Shown: positions 1 to 10,530 of the stretch, in pieces
How the letters are laid out: each line of letters starts with the position of its first letter
Position numbering within the stretch: position 1 is the first letter of the stretch
NCBI GenBank assembly: GCA_019115825.1
Contig: DXCV01000033.1
Location: forward strand, 1-64,000
Source: Candidatus Bacteroides pullicola
Lineage (GTDB): Bacteria > Bacteroidota > Bacteroidia > Bacteroidales > Bacteroidaceae
Length of the DNA: 64,000 nt
Reading direction: 5' to 3'
Notes under the pieces: model-generated
Database searches by the model: none
Told to the model about the DNA's origin: nothing
Seen by the model: only the letters and a program-made list of their open reading frames with translations
Program-made: the position numbers and the translations under genes

Positions 1-2
1 TC

Positions 3-1616
3 TATACCAAGGCGGCCGACGTGGGCGCCGACCTCGTGGGCAAGGTCGAGGCGGGCATCCCCGAGGACGACCCGCGCAACCCCGCCACCATTGCCGACAA
101 CGTGGGCGACAACGTGGGCGACGTGGCCGGCATGGGCGCCGACCTCTACGAAAGCTACTGCGGTTCCATCCTTGCCACGGCGGCACTGGGCGCCGCCGCC
201 TTCCTCCACGCCGACGACACGCTGATGCAGCTCAAGGCCGTCATCGCCCCCATGCTGATTGCCGCCGTGGGCATCCTGCTCTCCCTGGTCGGCATCTTCG
301 CCGTGCGCACCCGTGAGGACGCCCGGATGAAGGACCTGCTGGGCGCATTGTCTCTGGGCACCAACCTCAGTTCGGTGCTCATCGTGGCTGCCACCTTTCT
401 TATATTGTGGGCCTTGGGCATCGACAACTGGCAGTGGCTGTCCTGCTCCGTCGTGGTGGGCCTGCTGGTGGGCGTGGTCATCGGACGTTCCACGGAGTAC
501 TACACCTCGCAGTCCTATAAGCCGACTAAACGGCTCAGCGAGAGCGGAAAGACCGGACCCGCCACGGTCATCATCTCCGGCATCGGGTTGGGCATGTTGT
601 CCACGGCCATCCCGGTCATTGCGGTGGTCGTAGGCATCATCGCTTCCTACCTCTTTGCGTCCGGCTTCGACTTCAACAACGTAGCCATGGGCCTCTACGG
701 CATCGGCATCGCCTCCGTGGGCATGTTGTCCACGCTGGGCATTACGCTGGCCACGGACGCCTACGGACCCATTGCCGACAATGCCGGCGGCAACGCTGAG
801 ATGTCCGGCCTGGGCGAGGAAGTGCGCCGCCGCACGGACGCCCTCGATTCGCTGGGCAACACCACGGCCGCCACGGGCAAGGGCTTTGCCATCGGTTCCG
901 CTGCCCTGACGGGACTTTCCCTGCTGGCCTCCTATGTGGAGGAAATCCGCATCGGCCTGGACCGCCTGGGCACCACCACGCTGACCGTGGGCAACGAGCA
1001 AATTCCGCTGCAGGACGCCACGTTCTTCGACTTCATGCACTACTACGACGTCACGCTGATGAATCCCAAGGTCTTGTCCGGCATGTTCATCGGCTCCATG
1101 ATGGCCTTCCTCTTCTGCGGCCTGACGATGAATGCCGTGGGCCGTGCTGCCTCGCGCATGGTGGCCGAGGTGCGCCGCCAGTTCAATGAAATCAAGGGCA
1201 TCCTGGACGGCCGCGCCGAGCCGGACTACGAGCGTTGTGTGGCCATCTCCACCAAGGGCGCGCAGTGCGAGATGGTCGTTCCTTCGCTCCTGGCCATCAT
1301 CGCCCCGGTGGCCACAGGTCTCATCTTCGGCATACCGGGCGTGATGGGCCTGCTCGTCGGCGGCCTCAGTGCGGGCTTCGTCCTGGCGGTCTTCATGGCC
1401 AATGCCGGCGGCGCGTGGGACAATGCCAAGAAATATGTCGAAGAGGGTAACTTCGGCGGCAAGGGCAGCGAGGTCCACAAGGCCACCGTGGTGGGCGACA
1501 CCGTGGGCGACCCCTTCAAGGATACCTCCGGCCCCAGCCTGAATATCCTCGTCAAGCTGATGAGCATGGTGGCCATCGTCATGGCGGGACTGACTGTGGC
1601 GTGGAGCTTCTTCTGA
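3..1616 (+). CDS. hppA: Membrane-bound (K+-dependent type) sodium/proton-translocating pyrophosphatase, 5' truncated by window edge
   Basis: Frame open from window start ([52 protein letters not shown]); hallmark mPPase motifs incl. [19 protein letters not shown] and [23 protein letters not shown]. Confidence 0.97.
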   Translation, partial: YTKAADVGADLVGKVEAGIPEDDPRNPATIADNVGDNVGDVAGMGADLYESYCGSILATAALGAAAFLHADDTLMQLKAVIAPMLIAAVGILLSLVGIFAVRTREDARMKDLLGALSLGTNLSSVLIVAATFLILWALGIDNWQWLSCSVVVGLLVGVVIGRSTEYYTSQSYKPTKRLSESGKTGPATVIISGIGLGMLSTAIPVIAVVVGIIASYLFASGFDFNNVAMGLYGIGIASVGMLSTLGITLATDAYGPIADNAGGNAEMSGLGEEVRRRTDALDSLGNTTAATGKGFAIGSAALTGLSLLASYVEEIRIGLDRLGTTTLTVGNEQIPLQDATFFDFMHYYDVTLMNPKVLSGMFIGSMMAFLFCGLTMNAVGRAASRMVAEVRRQFNEIKGILDGRAEPDYERCVAISTKGAQCEMVVPSLLAIIAPVATGLIFGIPGVMGLLVGGLSAGFVLAVFMANAGGAWDNAKKYVEEGNFGGKGSEVHKATVVGDTVGDPFKDTSGPSLNILVKLMSMVAIVMAGLTVAWSFF

Positions 1617-1637
1617 GCCTGTGTGGACATTCGTATT

Positions 1638-1716
1638 TTTTAGACGCGGATAATGCGGATTTAGCGGATTTCATTAGTTAACTAATCCGCACCATCCGCT
1701 AAATCCGCGTCTAAAA
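1638..1716. repeat. Intergenic palindromic element with GCGGAT words
   Basis: TTTTAGACGCGGAT (1638-1651) inverted as ATCCGCGTCTAAAA (1703-1716); centre ATTAGTTAACTAAT is a perfect palindrome. Confidence 0.85.
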
Positions 1717-2056
1717 GATTATCCTTTTCCGACATCTGCCCGTTGGGCGTAGGTGACAGATTAATTTCTCAATTTCTTAACTTCTTAGTTCCTTAACAAC
1801 TCCGTAACAACCCTTTCATAACTCCTTAATAAGTTCTTAACAACTCCTTAACTTCTCTAATTAGTTGGCGTGGAAACGGCCTGAATTGTAAACTGGAGTT
1901 AACAAAATGGACGTTTTTACCGGCTTATTCCTAAATAAATGCTAAAACAGAAATCCCGTCGAGAAAAAAAGAACGTTCGTCGATGATTTCTCCGGATATT
2001 TTACGTACCTTTACGCCAACGTGCAATATCTAATTGCTTAATTAAAAAATCACATT

Positions 2057-5000
2057 ATGCTAAAAGGACTTAAATCTATCAGCGCATTGCTCCTATGCTG
2101 TGCCATTAGTGGCGGGACGGTGTATGCAACGCCCAGTGAAAGACAAGTTTCTCAAGCCAGCCAGCAGCAGGATGGCACTTGTACGGGTGTAGTAGTGGAT
2201 GAAACCGGGATGACAGTCATCGGTGCATCTGTAGTAGTTAAAGGGACGAACAACGGGGCCATCACAGACCTCGATGGTAAGTTTTCCATCAAGAACGCCA
2301 AGCCTGGCGATGTCATTGTCATCACCTACGTGGGTTATTCGCCCATAGAGGTGACTTGGAACGGACAACCGCTGAACGTCACGCTGAAGGAAGATACCGA
2401 GATGCTGGAAGAGGTGGTTGTCGTAGGTTACGGTACGCAGAAGAAGGTCAACCTGACCGGTGCAGTCGCCATGACAGAGGGCGAAATCTTTGAGAACCGT
2501 CCTATCTCCAACATTGCCCAGGGTTTGCAGGGTGCCATCCCCAACCTGAATATCACAATGGGCAGCGGTGACCCGACGGCATCGGCCACGTTCAACATCC
2601 GTGGTATGACTTCTATCAATGGTGGTTCCGCCCTTATCCTGGTAGACGGCGTGGAAACCAACGACATCTCCTTGCTGAACCCGCAGGACATCGAGAGCAT
2701 CTCCGTGCTGAAGGATGCTTCGTCTGCCGCCGTGTATGGTGCGCGAGCTGCCTTCGGCGTGGTGCTCATCACGACCAAGCAGGGTAAGAAGAACCAGAAG
2801 GTGACGGTGAACTACAACAACAACTTCTCGTGGTCGGCACCGACCCGTCTGCCGGACGGCATGTCGTCAGACAAATGGATTGATGCGGTCAACCAGGCAA
2901 GTATCAATACGAACAATTCAATGGCTTTCTCGCAAGACTTGACGGATGCCATTCATTACTATCATGATAATCCCGGCACTCCCGCAGTGTTCATCGATGA
3001 AACGGGACAGTACACCGCATTAGGGCAGTGGGCATACGCAGGCAACACAGACTGGTTTGAAGAGTTCTATAAGAAGAACGCTTTCATGCAGCAGCACAAT
3101 GCCAGCATCCAGGGCGGTACGGAGAAGAACACCTACTATGCTTCTATCGGCTACAAAGGGCAGGATGGTTTGTTCCGTTTTGGTGAGGACCACTACAAGC
3201 GCATCAACATGTCGTTCAACTTCACCACGCAGGTGACTGACTGGTTGGAACTCGGCTTCCGTGCCAAGTATAATCGCAATGAAACAGACCAGCCCAATAC
3301 GCAGGCGTATTTGGGAAGTAATCCTTACCATGAGTTGTACCGTGCTTTCCCCTTCATTCCTATTTATATGAACGATGGGAAGACGTTCGCCGCTGTGGCA
3401 GGTAACAACTTCAACTACAATATCGCAGGTATCCAGGCACAAGCCGGCCGCAATACCAACAAGTATGACGATATCTGGTACACCGGTTCGTTCAACCTGA
3501 CCCCCATCAAGGGGCTCTCTGTCAAGGGTGACTTTACCGGCAACCGTTACTTCAGCACGGCCCGCAGCAGCTTCAAGCAACTGTATCAGACGCAGCCGGA
3601 CGGCTCACAAATCGTGCAGGGTGCCAACAGCAGTGCTTCGATGCGTAAGTACGATGACACGTACACGGCATTGAACTTGTGGGCAGAATACAAGGGCACC
3701 ATCAAGGATGACCACTCATACACCATCATGGCCGGTTACAACCAGGAAAAGAAAACCACCAGCAACATGTATGGCGTGGTACAGAACCTTTATTTGCAAG
3801 ATTTCCCCATCCTCGACATGGCTTCGAACATCCAGACCCTGACCGAAGCGGCTACGGTTTGGGCTGTGCAGGGTGCTTTCTTCCGCATCAATTATGACTA
3901 TAAGGGCAAGTATCTGTTGGAGGTGAACGGCCGTTATGACGGTTCGTCCAAATATGCTTCCGGCAGCCAGTGGGGCTTCTTCCCCTCCGCCTCCATCGGT
4001 TGGAGATTGTCTGAAGAAAAATTCTTCGAACCTGCCCGCGACCTCTTCCAGAACGTCAAGCTTCGTGCTTCTGTCGGTTCGTTGGGCAACCAGGTGACTA
4101 ATGGCAACTTCGACTTCATCAGTACCATTGGCAGTGAACAGTTGAACTACATCATCGGCGGTGCCCGTCCTAACGGCATCACGGCCCCGACGTTGGCTTA
4201 CCTCAATACCACGTGGGAAAAGGTGACGACGGCTGACTTCGGCTTGGACATCAATATGCTGAACAACCGCCTGACGGCTTCGTTCGACTATTACCTGCGC
4301 TATACCAACGACATGATTGTGTCCCGCACCTATCCGAACACAATGGGCGCCAGCGGCGGTAAAGAAAACCTGGCCAACATGCGCACCAACGGTTGGGAAT
4401 TGAGCGTCAACTGGACAGACCGTATCCAGGACGTGCTGGGCAGCCCGTTGGAGTATAACATTGGCATCGGCATTTCGGACGCTTTCTCCACCATCACGAA
4501 GTATGACAACCCGACCGGCACGCTGAACGACCTCTATGTGGGCAAGAAAATCGGTGAAATCTGGGGTTACACCACCGAAGGTTTCATCCAGGACGCAGCA
4601 GAAGCCGCCCTGCAGTCCGAGCGTCAGTCTTACATTTCCAATACGTGGATTCCGGGCGATATCCGCTATGCAGACCTCAATGGCGATGGCGTGGTGAACA
4701 ACGGTGATGCCTCGAAAGGCCCCATCAACACGTTGAGCAACCATGGCGACTTGAAGGTCATTGGTAATAATACTCCGCGTTATCGCTTCAATATCAATCT
4801 AGGCTTCAACTGGAAGGGATTCGATGTGCGTGCCTTGTTCGAAGGCGTGATGAAGCGCGACGTTTGGCTGAGTTCCGTTTTGTTCTGGGGCTACGACAGC
4901 ACTTGGCAGAATACGCTGAATGACTATATCGTGGATAACTCGTGGTCTGAGGACAATCCGAATGCTTATTATCCTGTGCCTTTGTACAACAGTAGAAGCA

Positions 5001-5302
5001 GACAGACGCAGACCAAGTATTTGCAGAACGGTGCCTATATCCGTTTGCGTGACCTGACCGTAGGTTACACGCTGCCGCAATCGTGGTTGCAGCCTATCGG
5101 CGTGCAGGCTCTCAAGGTCTTCTTCAGTGCCCAAAACCTGTGGGAAGCTACCGGTATGTATAAATATGTGGATCCCGATATGACGGCCAGTGCCAACCAA
5201 AACACGAATAATGGTACGACCAATCTCGGTGTCTTCACCGGCGATATGAAGGGTTATCCTTTCTGCCGTTCTTTCTCGTTCGGTGTAAATCTTACATTCT
5301 AA
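2057..5302 (+). CDS. SusC/RagA family TonB-linked outer membrane protein
   Basis: Signal peptide, carboxypeptidase-regulatory-like domain, plug motif EDTEMLEEVVVVGYGTQKKVNLTGAV, DASSAAVYGARAAFGVVLITTK, long beta-barrel. Confidence 0.96.
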   Translation: MLKGLKSISALLLCCAISGGTVYATPSERQVSQASQQQDGTCTGVVVDETGMTVIGASVVVKGTNNGAITDLDGKFSIKNAKPGDVIVITYVGYSPIEVTWNGQPLNVTLKEDTEMLEEVVVVGYGTQKKVNLTGAVAMTEGEIFENRPISNIAQGLQGAIPNLNITMGSGDPTASATFNIRGMTSINGGSALILVDGVETNDISLLNPQDIESISVLKDASSAAVYGARAAFGVVLITTKQGKKNQKVTVNYNNNFSWSAPTRLPDGMSSDKWIDAVNQASINTNNSMAFSQDLTDAIHYYHDNPGTPAVFIDETGQYTALGQWAYAGNTDWFEEFYKKNAFMQQHNASIQGGTEKNTYYASIGYKGQDGLFRFGEDHYKRINMSFNFTTQVTDWLELGFRAKYNRNETDQPNTQAYLGSNPYHELYRAFPFIPIYMNDGKTFAAVAGNNFNYNIAGIQAQAGRNTNKYDDIWYTGSFNLTPIKGLSVKGDFTGNRYFSTARSSFKQLYQTQPDGSQIVQGANSSASMRKYDDTYTALNLWAEYKGTIKDDHSYTIMAGYNQEKKTTSNMYGVVQNLYLQDFPILDMASNIQTLTEAATVWAVQGAFFRINYDYKGKYLLEVNGRYDGSSKYASGSQWGFFPSASIGWRLSEEKFFEPARDLFQNVKLRASVGSLGNQVTNGNFDFISTIGSEQLNYIIGGARPNGITAPTLAYLNTTWEKVTTADFGLDINMLNNRLTASFDYYLRYTNDMIVSRTYPNTMGASGGKENLANMRTNGWELSVNWTDRIQDVLGSPLEYNIGIGISDAFSTITKYDNPTGTLNDLYVGKKIGEIWGYTTEGFIQDAAEAALQSERQSYISNTWIPGDIRYADLNGDGVVNNGDASKGPINTLSNHGDLKVIGNNTPRYRFNINLGFNWKGFDVRALFEGVMKRDVWLSSVLFWGYDSTWQNTLNDYIVDNSWSEDNPNAYYPVPLYNSRSRQTQTKYLQNGAYIRLRDLTVGYTLPQSWLQPIGVQALKVFFSAQNLWEATGMYKYVDPDMTASANQNTNNGTTNLGVFTGDMKGYPFCRSFSFGVNLTF

Positions 5303-5319
5303 TTTCCTAAAAACGAAGC

Positions 5320-7107
5320 ATGATTATGAAAAAGTTATCTATATTGACAGGAGGCGTGTTCGCATTGGCGGCTCTGTCTGCCTGTGATTACCTGGATTTG
5401 GAACCGCTGGATGCCATCGGTACCGACCAGTTCTATGAAACGGCCAATTCCATTGCGTTGGAGCAGTATTGCAACGACCTCTATCCCAAGCTGATTGTCG
5501 GTTATGGCTCACCGGCCAGCTATGACTGGGGTATGTTCGGCGAGGATGAGTCGGGCGACGACCATCTGCCTTGGGATCGCAATGCCACCAGTTTTGGTCT
5601 GCGTACCGTGCCTTCCAGTGCCAGCAACACGCAGTGGACGTGGACGAACATCCGTGCCTGCAACGACTTCCTGAACAATTATATGCGCTCGCCCGAGAGC
5701 GACGAGGTGAAGCACCGCTATGCAGGCGAAATCCTGTTCTTCAAGACGCTGGACTATTACAACAAGTTGAAGACCTATGGCGATGTGCCTTGGCTGGACA
5801 ACGTGTTGAATCCCGGTGACGAGGAACTGTATAAAGCTCGCGACTCCCGTACTGTCGTGGCGGCAAATATGTTGCGCGACATCGACCAGGCTATCGAATG
5901 GCTGCCCAGAAAATCAGACGTTACCCGCGTAAGCAAGGATGCCGCCCTGGCCTTGAAAGCCCGTTTCTGCTTGTTCGAAGGCACGTGGCGCAAGTATCAT
6001 GGTTTGGATACGGAGAATGATCTTTATCTGAACGAGGCATTTGCTGCCACCACTGAGTTGATGAAGTCTGAATATGGGTATTCACTCTATACGAATGGCG
6101 ACCCGAATACGTCCTATCACGAATTGTTTGTGTTGGATGACCAGGCAAACAATCCGGAGGTCATCTTGTCGAAAGCATACGATCCGGGCATCGGTTTGGG
6201 TAACAACCTTACCCGCCAGCTTTATCTGGCCGAAGCAGGACAAATCAGAGGTATTGGCAAGAATTTGATAGATTCTTACCTGTGTGCCGAGACGGGTCTG
6301 CCTATCTCGCTGTGCGGTTGTCCGGGACATACCACCTATACGACGCTGAATGCAGAGTTGGCCAATCGTGACCCGCGTTTGCTGCAGACAACACCTAATA
6401 CGGATCCGAATGGTGTAAATCATTACTATAACACCACCCAGGTTGCTCCGAATGTTGCCAGACTTTTTGACACAGGTGCTGCCACGGCTTCTTCTACGGG
6501 TTATCCTTGCGTGAAGTATTACGATGTGACAGAATATAATCCTGCTCACTACATGGGCACAATGGATGCGCCGGTGTTCCGCTTTGGCGAAATCCTGTTG
6601 ATTCGTGCCGAGGCTGCTGCCGAATTGGGCACTATCAACCAGCAGATTCTGGACGAGACCATCAACGCCTTGCGCAAGCGTGTAGGCTTCAACCATAACC
6701 TGACGGTGAATGTTCCGTTTGACGATCCCGTTATCGCAGCGGATTATCCCAATGTGCAGGGCAGCAACGCGAAGCTGATTCGTGAAATCCGCCGCGAACG
6801 TCGTATTGAAATGTTCGGCGAAGGTGTGCGTTACGATGACATCCGTCGTTGGGCATGTGGCAACCTGCTGACGCAGCCGCGTCGGGGCATCAACATCACC
6901 GGTGCAGGCTTTACGGCTGAACAGCAACAGACTCTGCGCGACCAAGTGGGCGTGAACGAGAAGGGTGAATTGCTCATCTATTCTGTCCGTTATACTGGTC
7001 AGAACCCCGAACCTCAGTTCGAAGACCCGAAGGACTATCTGTCCCCCATTCCGACGGATGAAATCGGTGTGAACCCGAACCTTGAGCAGAATCCGGGATG
7101 GCAATAA
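5320..7107 (+). CDS. SusD/RagB family nutrient-binding lipoprotein
   Basis: Lipobox LSACDYLDLEPL; FRFGEILLIRAEAAAELG and RRERRIEMFGEGVRYDDIRRW motifs; directly downstream of SusC. Confidence 0.95.
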   Translation: MIMKKLSILTGGVFALAALSACDYLDLEPLDAIGTDQFYETANSIALEQYCNDLYPKLIVGYGSPASYDWGMFGEDESGDDHLPWDRNATSFGLRTVPSSASNTQWTWTNIRACNDFLNNYMRSPESDEVKHRYAGEILFFKTLDYYNKLKTYGDVPWLDNVLNPGDEELYKARDSRTVVAANMLRDIDQAIEWLPRKSDVTRVSKDAALALKARFCLFEGTWRKYHGLDTENDLYLNEAFAATTELMKSEYGYSLYTNGDPNTSYHELFVLDDQANNPEVILSKAYDPGIGLGNNLTRQLYLAEAGQIRGIGKNLIDSYLCAETGLPISLCGCPGHTTYTTLNAELANRDPRLLQTTPNTDPNGVNHYYNTTQVAPNVARLFDTGAATASSTGYPCVKYYDVTEYNPAHYMGTMDAPVFRFGEILLIRAEAAAELGTINQQILDETINALRKRVGFNHNLTVNVPFDDPVIAADYPNVQGSNAKLIREIRRERRIEMFGEGVRYDDIRRWACGNLLTQPRRGINITGAGFTAEQQQTLRDQVGVNEKGELLIYSVRYTGQNPEPQFEDPKDYLSPIPTDEIGVNPNLEQNPGWQ

Positions 7108-7137
7108 GTATGAATTCTATTGAATAACCCTTTTGAT

Positions 7138-7171
7138 ATCCCCGACGTCGTGAGGCGTCGGGGATTTTTTT
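7138..7171 (+). terminator. Rho-independent terminator after SusC/SusD pair
   Basis: ATCCCCGACG tcgtgagg CGTCGGGGAT followed by TTTTTT. Confidence 0.9.
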
Positions 7172-7225
7172 GTGCAGGTCGGATGATAATTCCGCTTTTC
7201 GCTTGCAAACTCGCTAAAATCCGCT

Positions 7226-7233
7226 TATTTTTG
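7226..7233 (+). promoter_or_regulatory. Putative Bacteroidetes -7 promoter element (TATTTTTG) upstream of Rpn-family gene
   Basis: Matches TAnnTTTG about 100 bp upstream of 7330 start. Confidence 0.45.
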
Positions 7234-7329
7234 TCCGAGGAATCACAAAAAGGAGGAGGAAACAATGGGCATATTACCTGCCCGTATAGGAAATTGAGAC
7301 TTTGTGGTTAATATAAATAGGATAGAAAT

Positions 7330-8187
7330 ATGGCAAGATTCATTAACCCTTTTACGGATGTCGGCTTCAAGCTAATCTTTGGTCAGGCAATCAACAAGGA
7401 TTTGCTGATGGATTTTTTGAACAGTCTGTTCGAAGGCGAAAAGCGTATCACGGACATCACCTTTTTAGACAAGGAAATGCTGGGTTTTTCCGTGGAGGAT
7501 CGCAGTTGCATTTACGACATCTATTGCACCAACGAGGACGGTGAGCATTTCATCGTGGAGATGCAGAACCGCGGCCATGTGAACTTTCGTGAACGTGCCC
7601 TTTTTTATCTTTCGCAGGCCATTGTCCGGCAAGGCGAGAAAGGCGTGGGCTGGCTATTTGACCTGAAAGCCGTCTATGGTATTTTCTTTATGAATTTCCG
7701 TTTGGGAGGCTTAGGAGACAAACTTCGCACGGATGTCTTGCTGGCTGATCGGGACACGCATCAAATTTTCACGGACAAGATGCGTTATGTCTTTTTGCAA
7801 CTGCCTTCCTTCCAAAAGGATGAGACGTCTTGTGAAACCGATTTTGAACGCTGGATATATATACTGAAGAATATGGATACGCTGCAACGAATGCCATTCA
7901 AACTCCGCAAGGCTGTCTTTCAGCGCTTGGAGGACATTGTGGACATCGCCTCCCTTTCCAAGGAGGATCGCATCAAGTATGACGAGAGCATCAAGACCTA
8001 TCGCGACAATCTCGTGACAGAAGCTTATGCCTTGCAGAAAGGCCGAACTGAAGGTCGTGCAGAGGGTTTCCTCGAAGCCAATCGGCGGAATGCCCGTGCC
8101 ATGAAAGCCAAAGGGCTTCCTATGGAACTGATAGCGGAAATCACCGGCCTGTCTGCGCAGGAAATCAATGACCTGGACGGTAAATAG
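7330..8187 (+). CDS. Rpn family recombination-promoting nuclease / putative transposase (PD-(D/E)XK)
   Basis: MARFINPFTDVGFKLIFGQ..NKDLLMDFLNSLF, IYDIYCTNEDGEHFIVEMQN (PDDEXK core), GRTEGRAEGFLEANRRNARAMKAKGLPMELIAEITGLS C-terminus. Confidence 0.92.
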   Translation: MARFINPFTDVGFKLIFGQAINKDLLMDFLNSLFEGEKRITDITFLDKEMLGFSVEDRSCIYDIYCTNEDGEHFIVEMQNRGHVNFRERALFYLSQAIVRQGEKGVGWLFDLKAVYGIFFMNFRLGGLGDKLRTDVLLADRDTHQIFTDKMRYVFLQLPSFQKDETSCETDFERWIYILKNMDTLQRMPFKLRKAVFQRLEDIVDIASLSKEDRIKYDESIKTYRDNLVTEAYALQKGRTEGRAEGFLEANRRNARAMKAKGLPMELIAEITGLSAQEINDLDGK

Positions 8188-8432
8188 GAATTTAGATTTC
8201 AACACAGAGACACTAAGACACAAAGTTTTATTGATACCGTCCATTTCATTGTTAGCGGTATAGAGAGCACAGAGTTTGTGACTTCGTCACTACAAAGAGG
8301 CAAGAACTGTTCTCCGTGACCTCTTGGCGGCAACGCCGTCCCTCTGTGCTTTTAAAAAGATTCGTGTGGTAGCAATGCTACTTATGAACTCTGTGTCTCT
8401 GTGTTTGAATAATCACCGATAAATTATCATTT
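8183..8432. repeat. Dispersed structured repeat, copy 1 (inverted relative to copy 2 at 27494-27750)
   Basis: Near-identical reverse complement of 27494-27750; internal hairpins (gtgacttcgtcac, ggcggcaacgccg, tagcaatgcta) and terminal CACAGAGACAC words. Confidence 0.93.
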
Positions 8433-8461
8433 GACTTTGAATACTTAATTCGACATAGCTT

Positions 8462-10528
8462 ATGATTAACCAACAACTCCTTCGCCCCGACAGCATCATC
8501 GTCGTAGGCGCATCGAACAACATACACAAGCCCGGTGGCGCCTTGCTGCGCAACCTCATCAGCGGACAATATTCGGGTACGCTCTATGCCGTCAATCCCA
8601 AGGAAACCGAGGTGCAGGGCGTCCGTGCCTATCCCTCGGTGCAGGAAGTGCCGTCGGCCGACCTGGCTGTGCTGGCCATCCCCGCCGCTGCCTGTCCTGA
8701 CGCCGTGGACGTGCTGGTGGAAAAGGGTGTCAAAGCCTTCATCATCCTGTCGGCGGGCTTTGGCGAAGAGACGCACGAGGGTGCCCTGCTGGAAGAGCGC
8801 ATCCTCCGGACGGTCAATGACCACCATGCCGCCCTCGTCGGTCCCAACTGCATCGGCCTGCTCACGACGTGGCACCACAGCGTCTTCTCGCAACCCATCC
8901 CGCAACTGCATCCGCAGGGCGTGGACCTCATCTCCAGCTCGGGCGCGACGGCGGTCTTCATCCTGGAGAGTGCCGTCACCAAGGGTCTGCAGTTCAACTC
9001 CGTCTGGTCCGTGGGCAACGCCACGCAGATAGGCGTGGAGGACGTGTTGCAGTACCTGGACGAGCACTTCGACCCGGAGCATGATTCGCGCATCAAGCTA
9101 CTCTATATAGAAAGTATAGGTGACCCGGATCGTCTGCTGTTCCATGCCTCGTCGCTCATCCGCAAGGGATGCCGCATCGCCGCCATCAAGGCGGGCAGCA
9201 GTGAGAGCGGCAGCCGGGCGGCTTCGTCGCACACGGGGGCTATCGCCAGCAGCGATTCGGCGGTGGAGGCCCTGTTCCGCAAGGCGGGCATCGTGCGCTG
9301 CTTCTCGCGCGAGGAGCTGACCACCGTGGGCTGTGTCTTCACCCTGCCCGAACTGAAGGGACGCAACTTCGCCATCGTCACCCATGCCGGAGGCCCCGGC
9401 GTGATGCTGACCGATGCCCTGAGCAAGGGCGGGTTGAACGTCCCCAAACTGGAAGGCCCGCTGGTGGACGAACTGAAAGCGCAACTCTATCCCGGCGCTG
9501 CCGTGGGCAATCCCATCGACATCCTGGCCACGGGCACGCCCGAGCATCTGGCGCTCTGCCTGGACTATTGCGAGGAGAAGTTTGAGCATATCGACGCCGT
9601 GCTGGCCATCTTCGGTACGCCGGGGTTGGTGACGATGTATAAGATGTATGACGTGCTGCACGAGAAGATGCAGCATTGCCGCAAGCCCATTTTCCCCATC
9701 CTTCCGTCCGTCAATACCGCCGGTGCCGAAGTGGCCGACTTCCTGGCCAAGGGACATGTGAACTTTGCCGACGAGGTGACGCTGGGCACGGCCTTGAGCC
9801 GCGTGTTGAACGCCCCGCGCCCCGCCAACAACGAGATTGAGCTGTTCGGGGTGGACGTGCCGCGCATCCGCCGCATCATCGACTCCATCCAGGAGGACGG
9901 CTATATCCCGCCCTACCAGGTGCAGGCGTTGCTGCGTTCGGCCGGCATCCCGGTGGTGGACGAGTTCGTGTCCGTCAAGAAGGAAGAGGTGCTGGCTTTC
10001 GCCCGCCGCACGGAATTCCCCGTGGTGGCGAAGGTGGTAGGCCCCGTGCACAAGTCGGACGTGGGCGGCGTGGTGCTGAACATCAAGACCGAGCAGCACC
10101 TGGCCCTGGAGTTCGACCGCATGATGCAGATTCCCGGCGCGACATCCGTGATGGTGCAACCCATGCTGAAAGGCACGGAGCTGTTCATTGGCGCGAAATA
10201 CGAGGAGAAGTTCGGCCATGTGGTGCTCTGCGGCCTGGGAGGCATCTTCGTGGAGGTGCTGAAGGATGTGTCGTCCGGCCTCGCCCCGCTGAGCTACGAG
10301 GAAGCTTACTCCATGATACGCTCCCTGCGCGCCTACAAGATTATCAAGGGCACGCGCGGCCAGAAAGGCGTCAACGAGGACAAGTTCGCGGAGATTATCG
10401 TCCGCCTCTCCACCCTGCTGCGCTTCGCCACGGAAATCAAGGAGATGGACATCAACCCGCTGCTCGCCACGGAGAAGAACGTCATAGCCGTGGATGCGCG
10501 CATACGCATTGAGAAGGACAAAGAATAA
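8462..10528 (+). CDS. ADP-forming acetate/acyl--CoA ligase family protein
   Basis: CoA-binding domain LLRPDSIIVVGASNNIHKPGGALLRNL, active-site region SSHTGAIASSDSAVEALFRKAGI, C-terminal ATP-grasp VVAKVVGPVHKSDVGGVVLNI. Confidence 0.93.
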   Translation: MINQQLLRPDSIIVVGASNNIHKPGGALLRNLISGQYSGTLYAVNPKETEVQGVRAYPSVQEVPSADLAVLAIPAAACPDAVDVLVEKGVKAFIILSAGFGEETHEGALLEERILRTVNDHHAALVGPNCIGLLTTWHHSVFSQPIPQLHPQGVDLISSSGATAVFILESAVTKGLQFNSVWSVGNATQIGVEDVLQYLDEHFDPEHDSRIKLLYIESIGDPDRLLFHASSLIRKGCRIAAIKAGSSESGSRAASSHTGAIASSDSAVEALFRKAGIVRCFSREELTTVGCVFTLPELKGRNFAIVTHAGGPGVMLTDALSKGGLNVPKLEGPLVDELKAQLYPGAAVGNPIDILATGTPEHLALCLDYCEEKFEHIDAVLAIFGTPGLVTMYKMYDVLHEKMQHCRKPIFPILPSVNTAGAEVADFLAKGHVNFADEVTLGTALSRVLNAPRPANNEIELFGVDVPRIRRIIDSIQEDGYIPPYQVQALLRSAGIPVVDEFVSVKKEEVLAFARRTEFPVVAKVVGPVHKSDVGGVVLNIKTEQHLALEFDRMMQIPGATSVMVQPMLKGTELFIGAKYEEKFGHVVLCGLGGIFVEVLKDVSSGLAPLSYEEAYSMIRSLRAYKIIKGTRGQKGVNEDKFAEIIVRLSTLLRFATEIKEMDINPLLATEKNVIAVDARIRIEKDKE

Positions 10529-10530
10529 AG

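Noticed and set aside
1755-1865. CTTAACAACTCCTTAAC direct repeats upstream of SusC as a CRISPR-like array
   Set aside because: Short, irregularly spaced AT-rich word repeats with no spacer structure and no cas genes; at most another short-word repeat tract.
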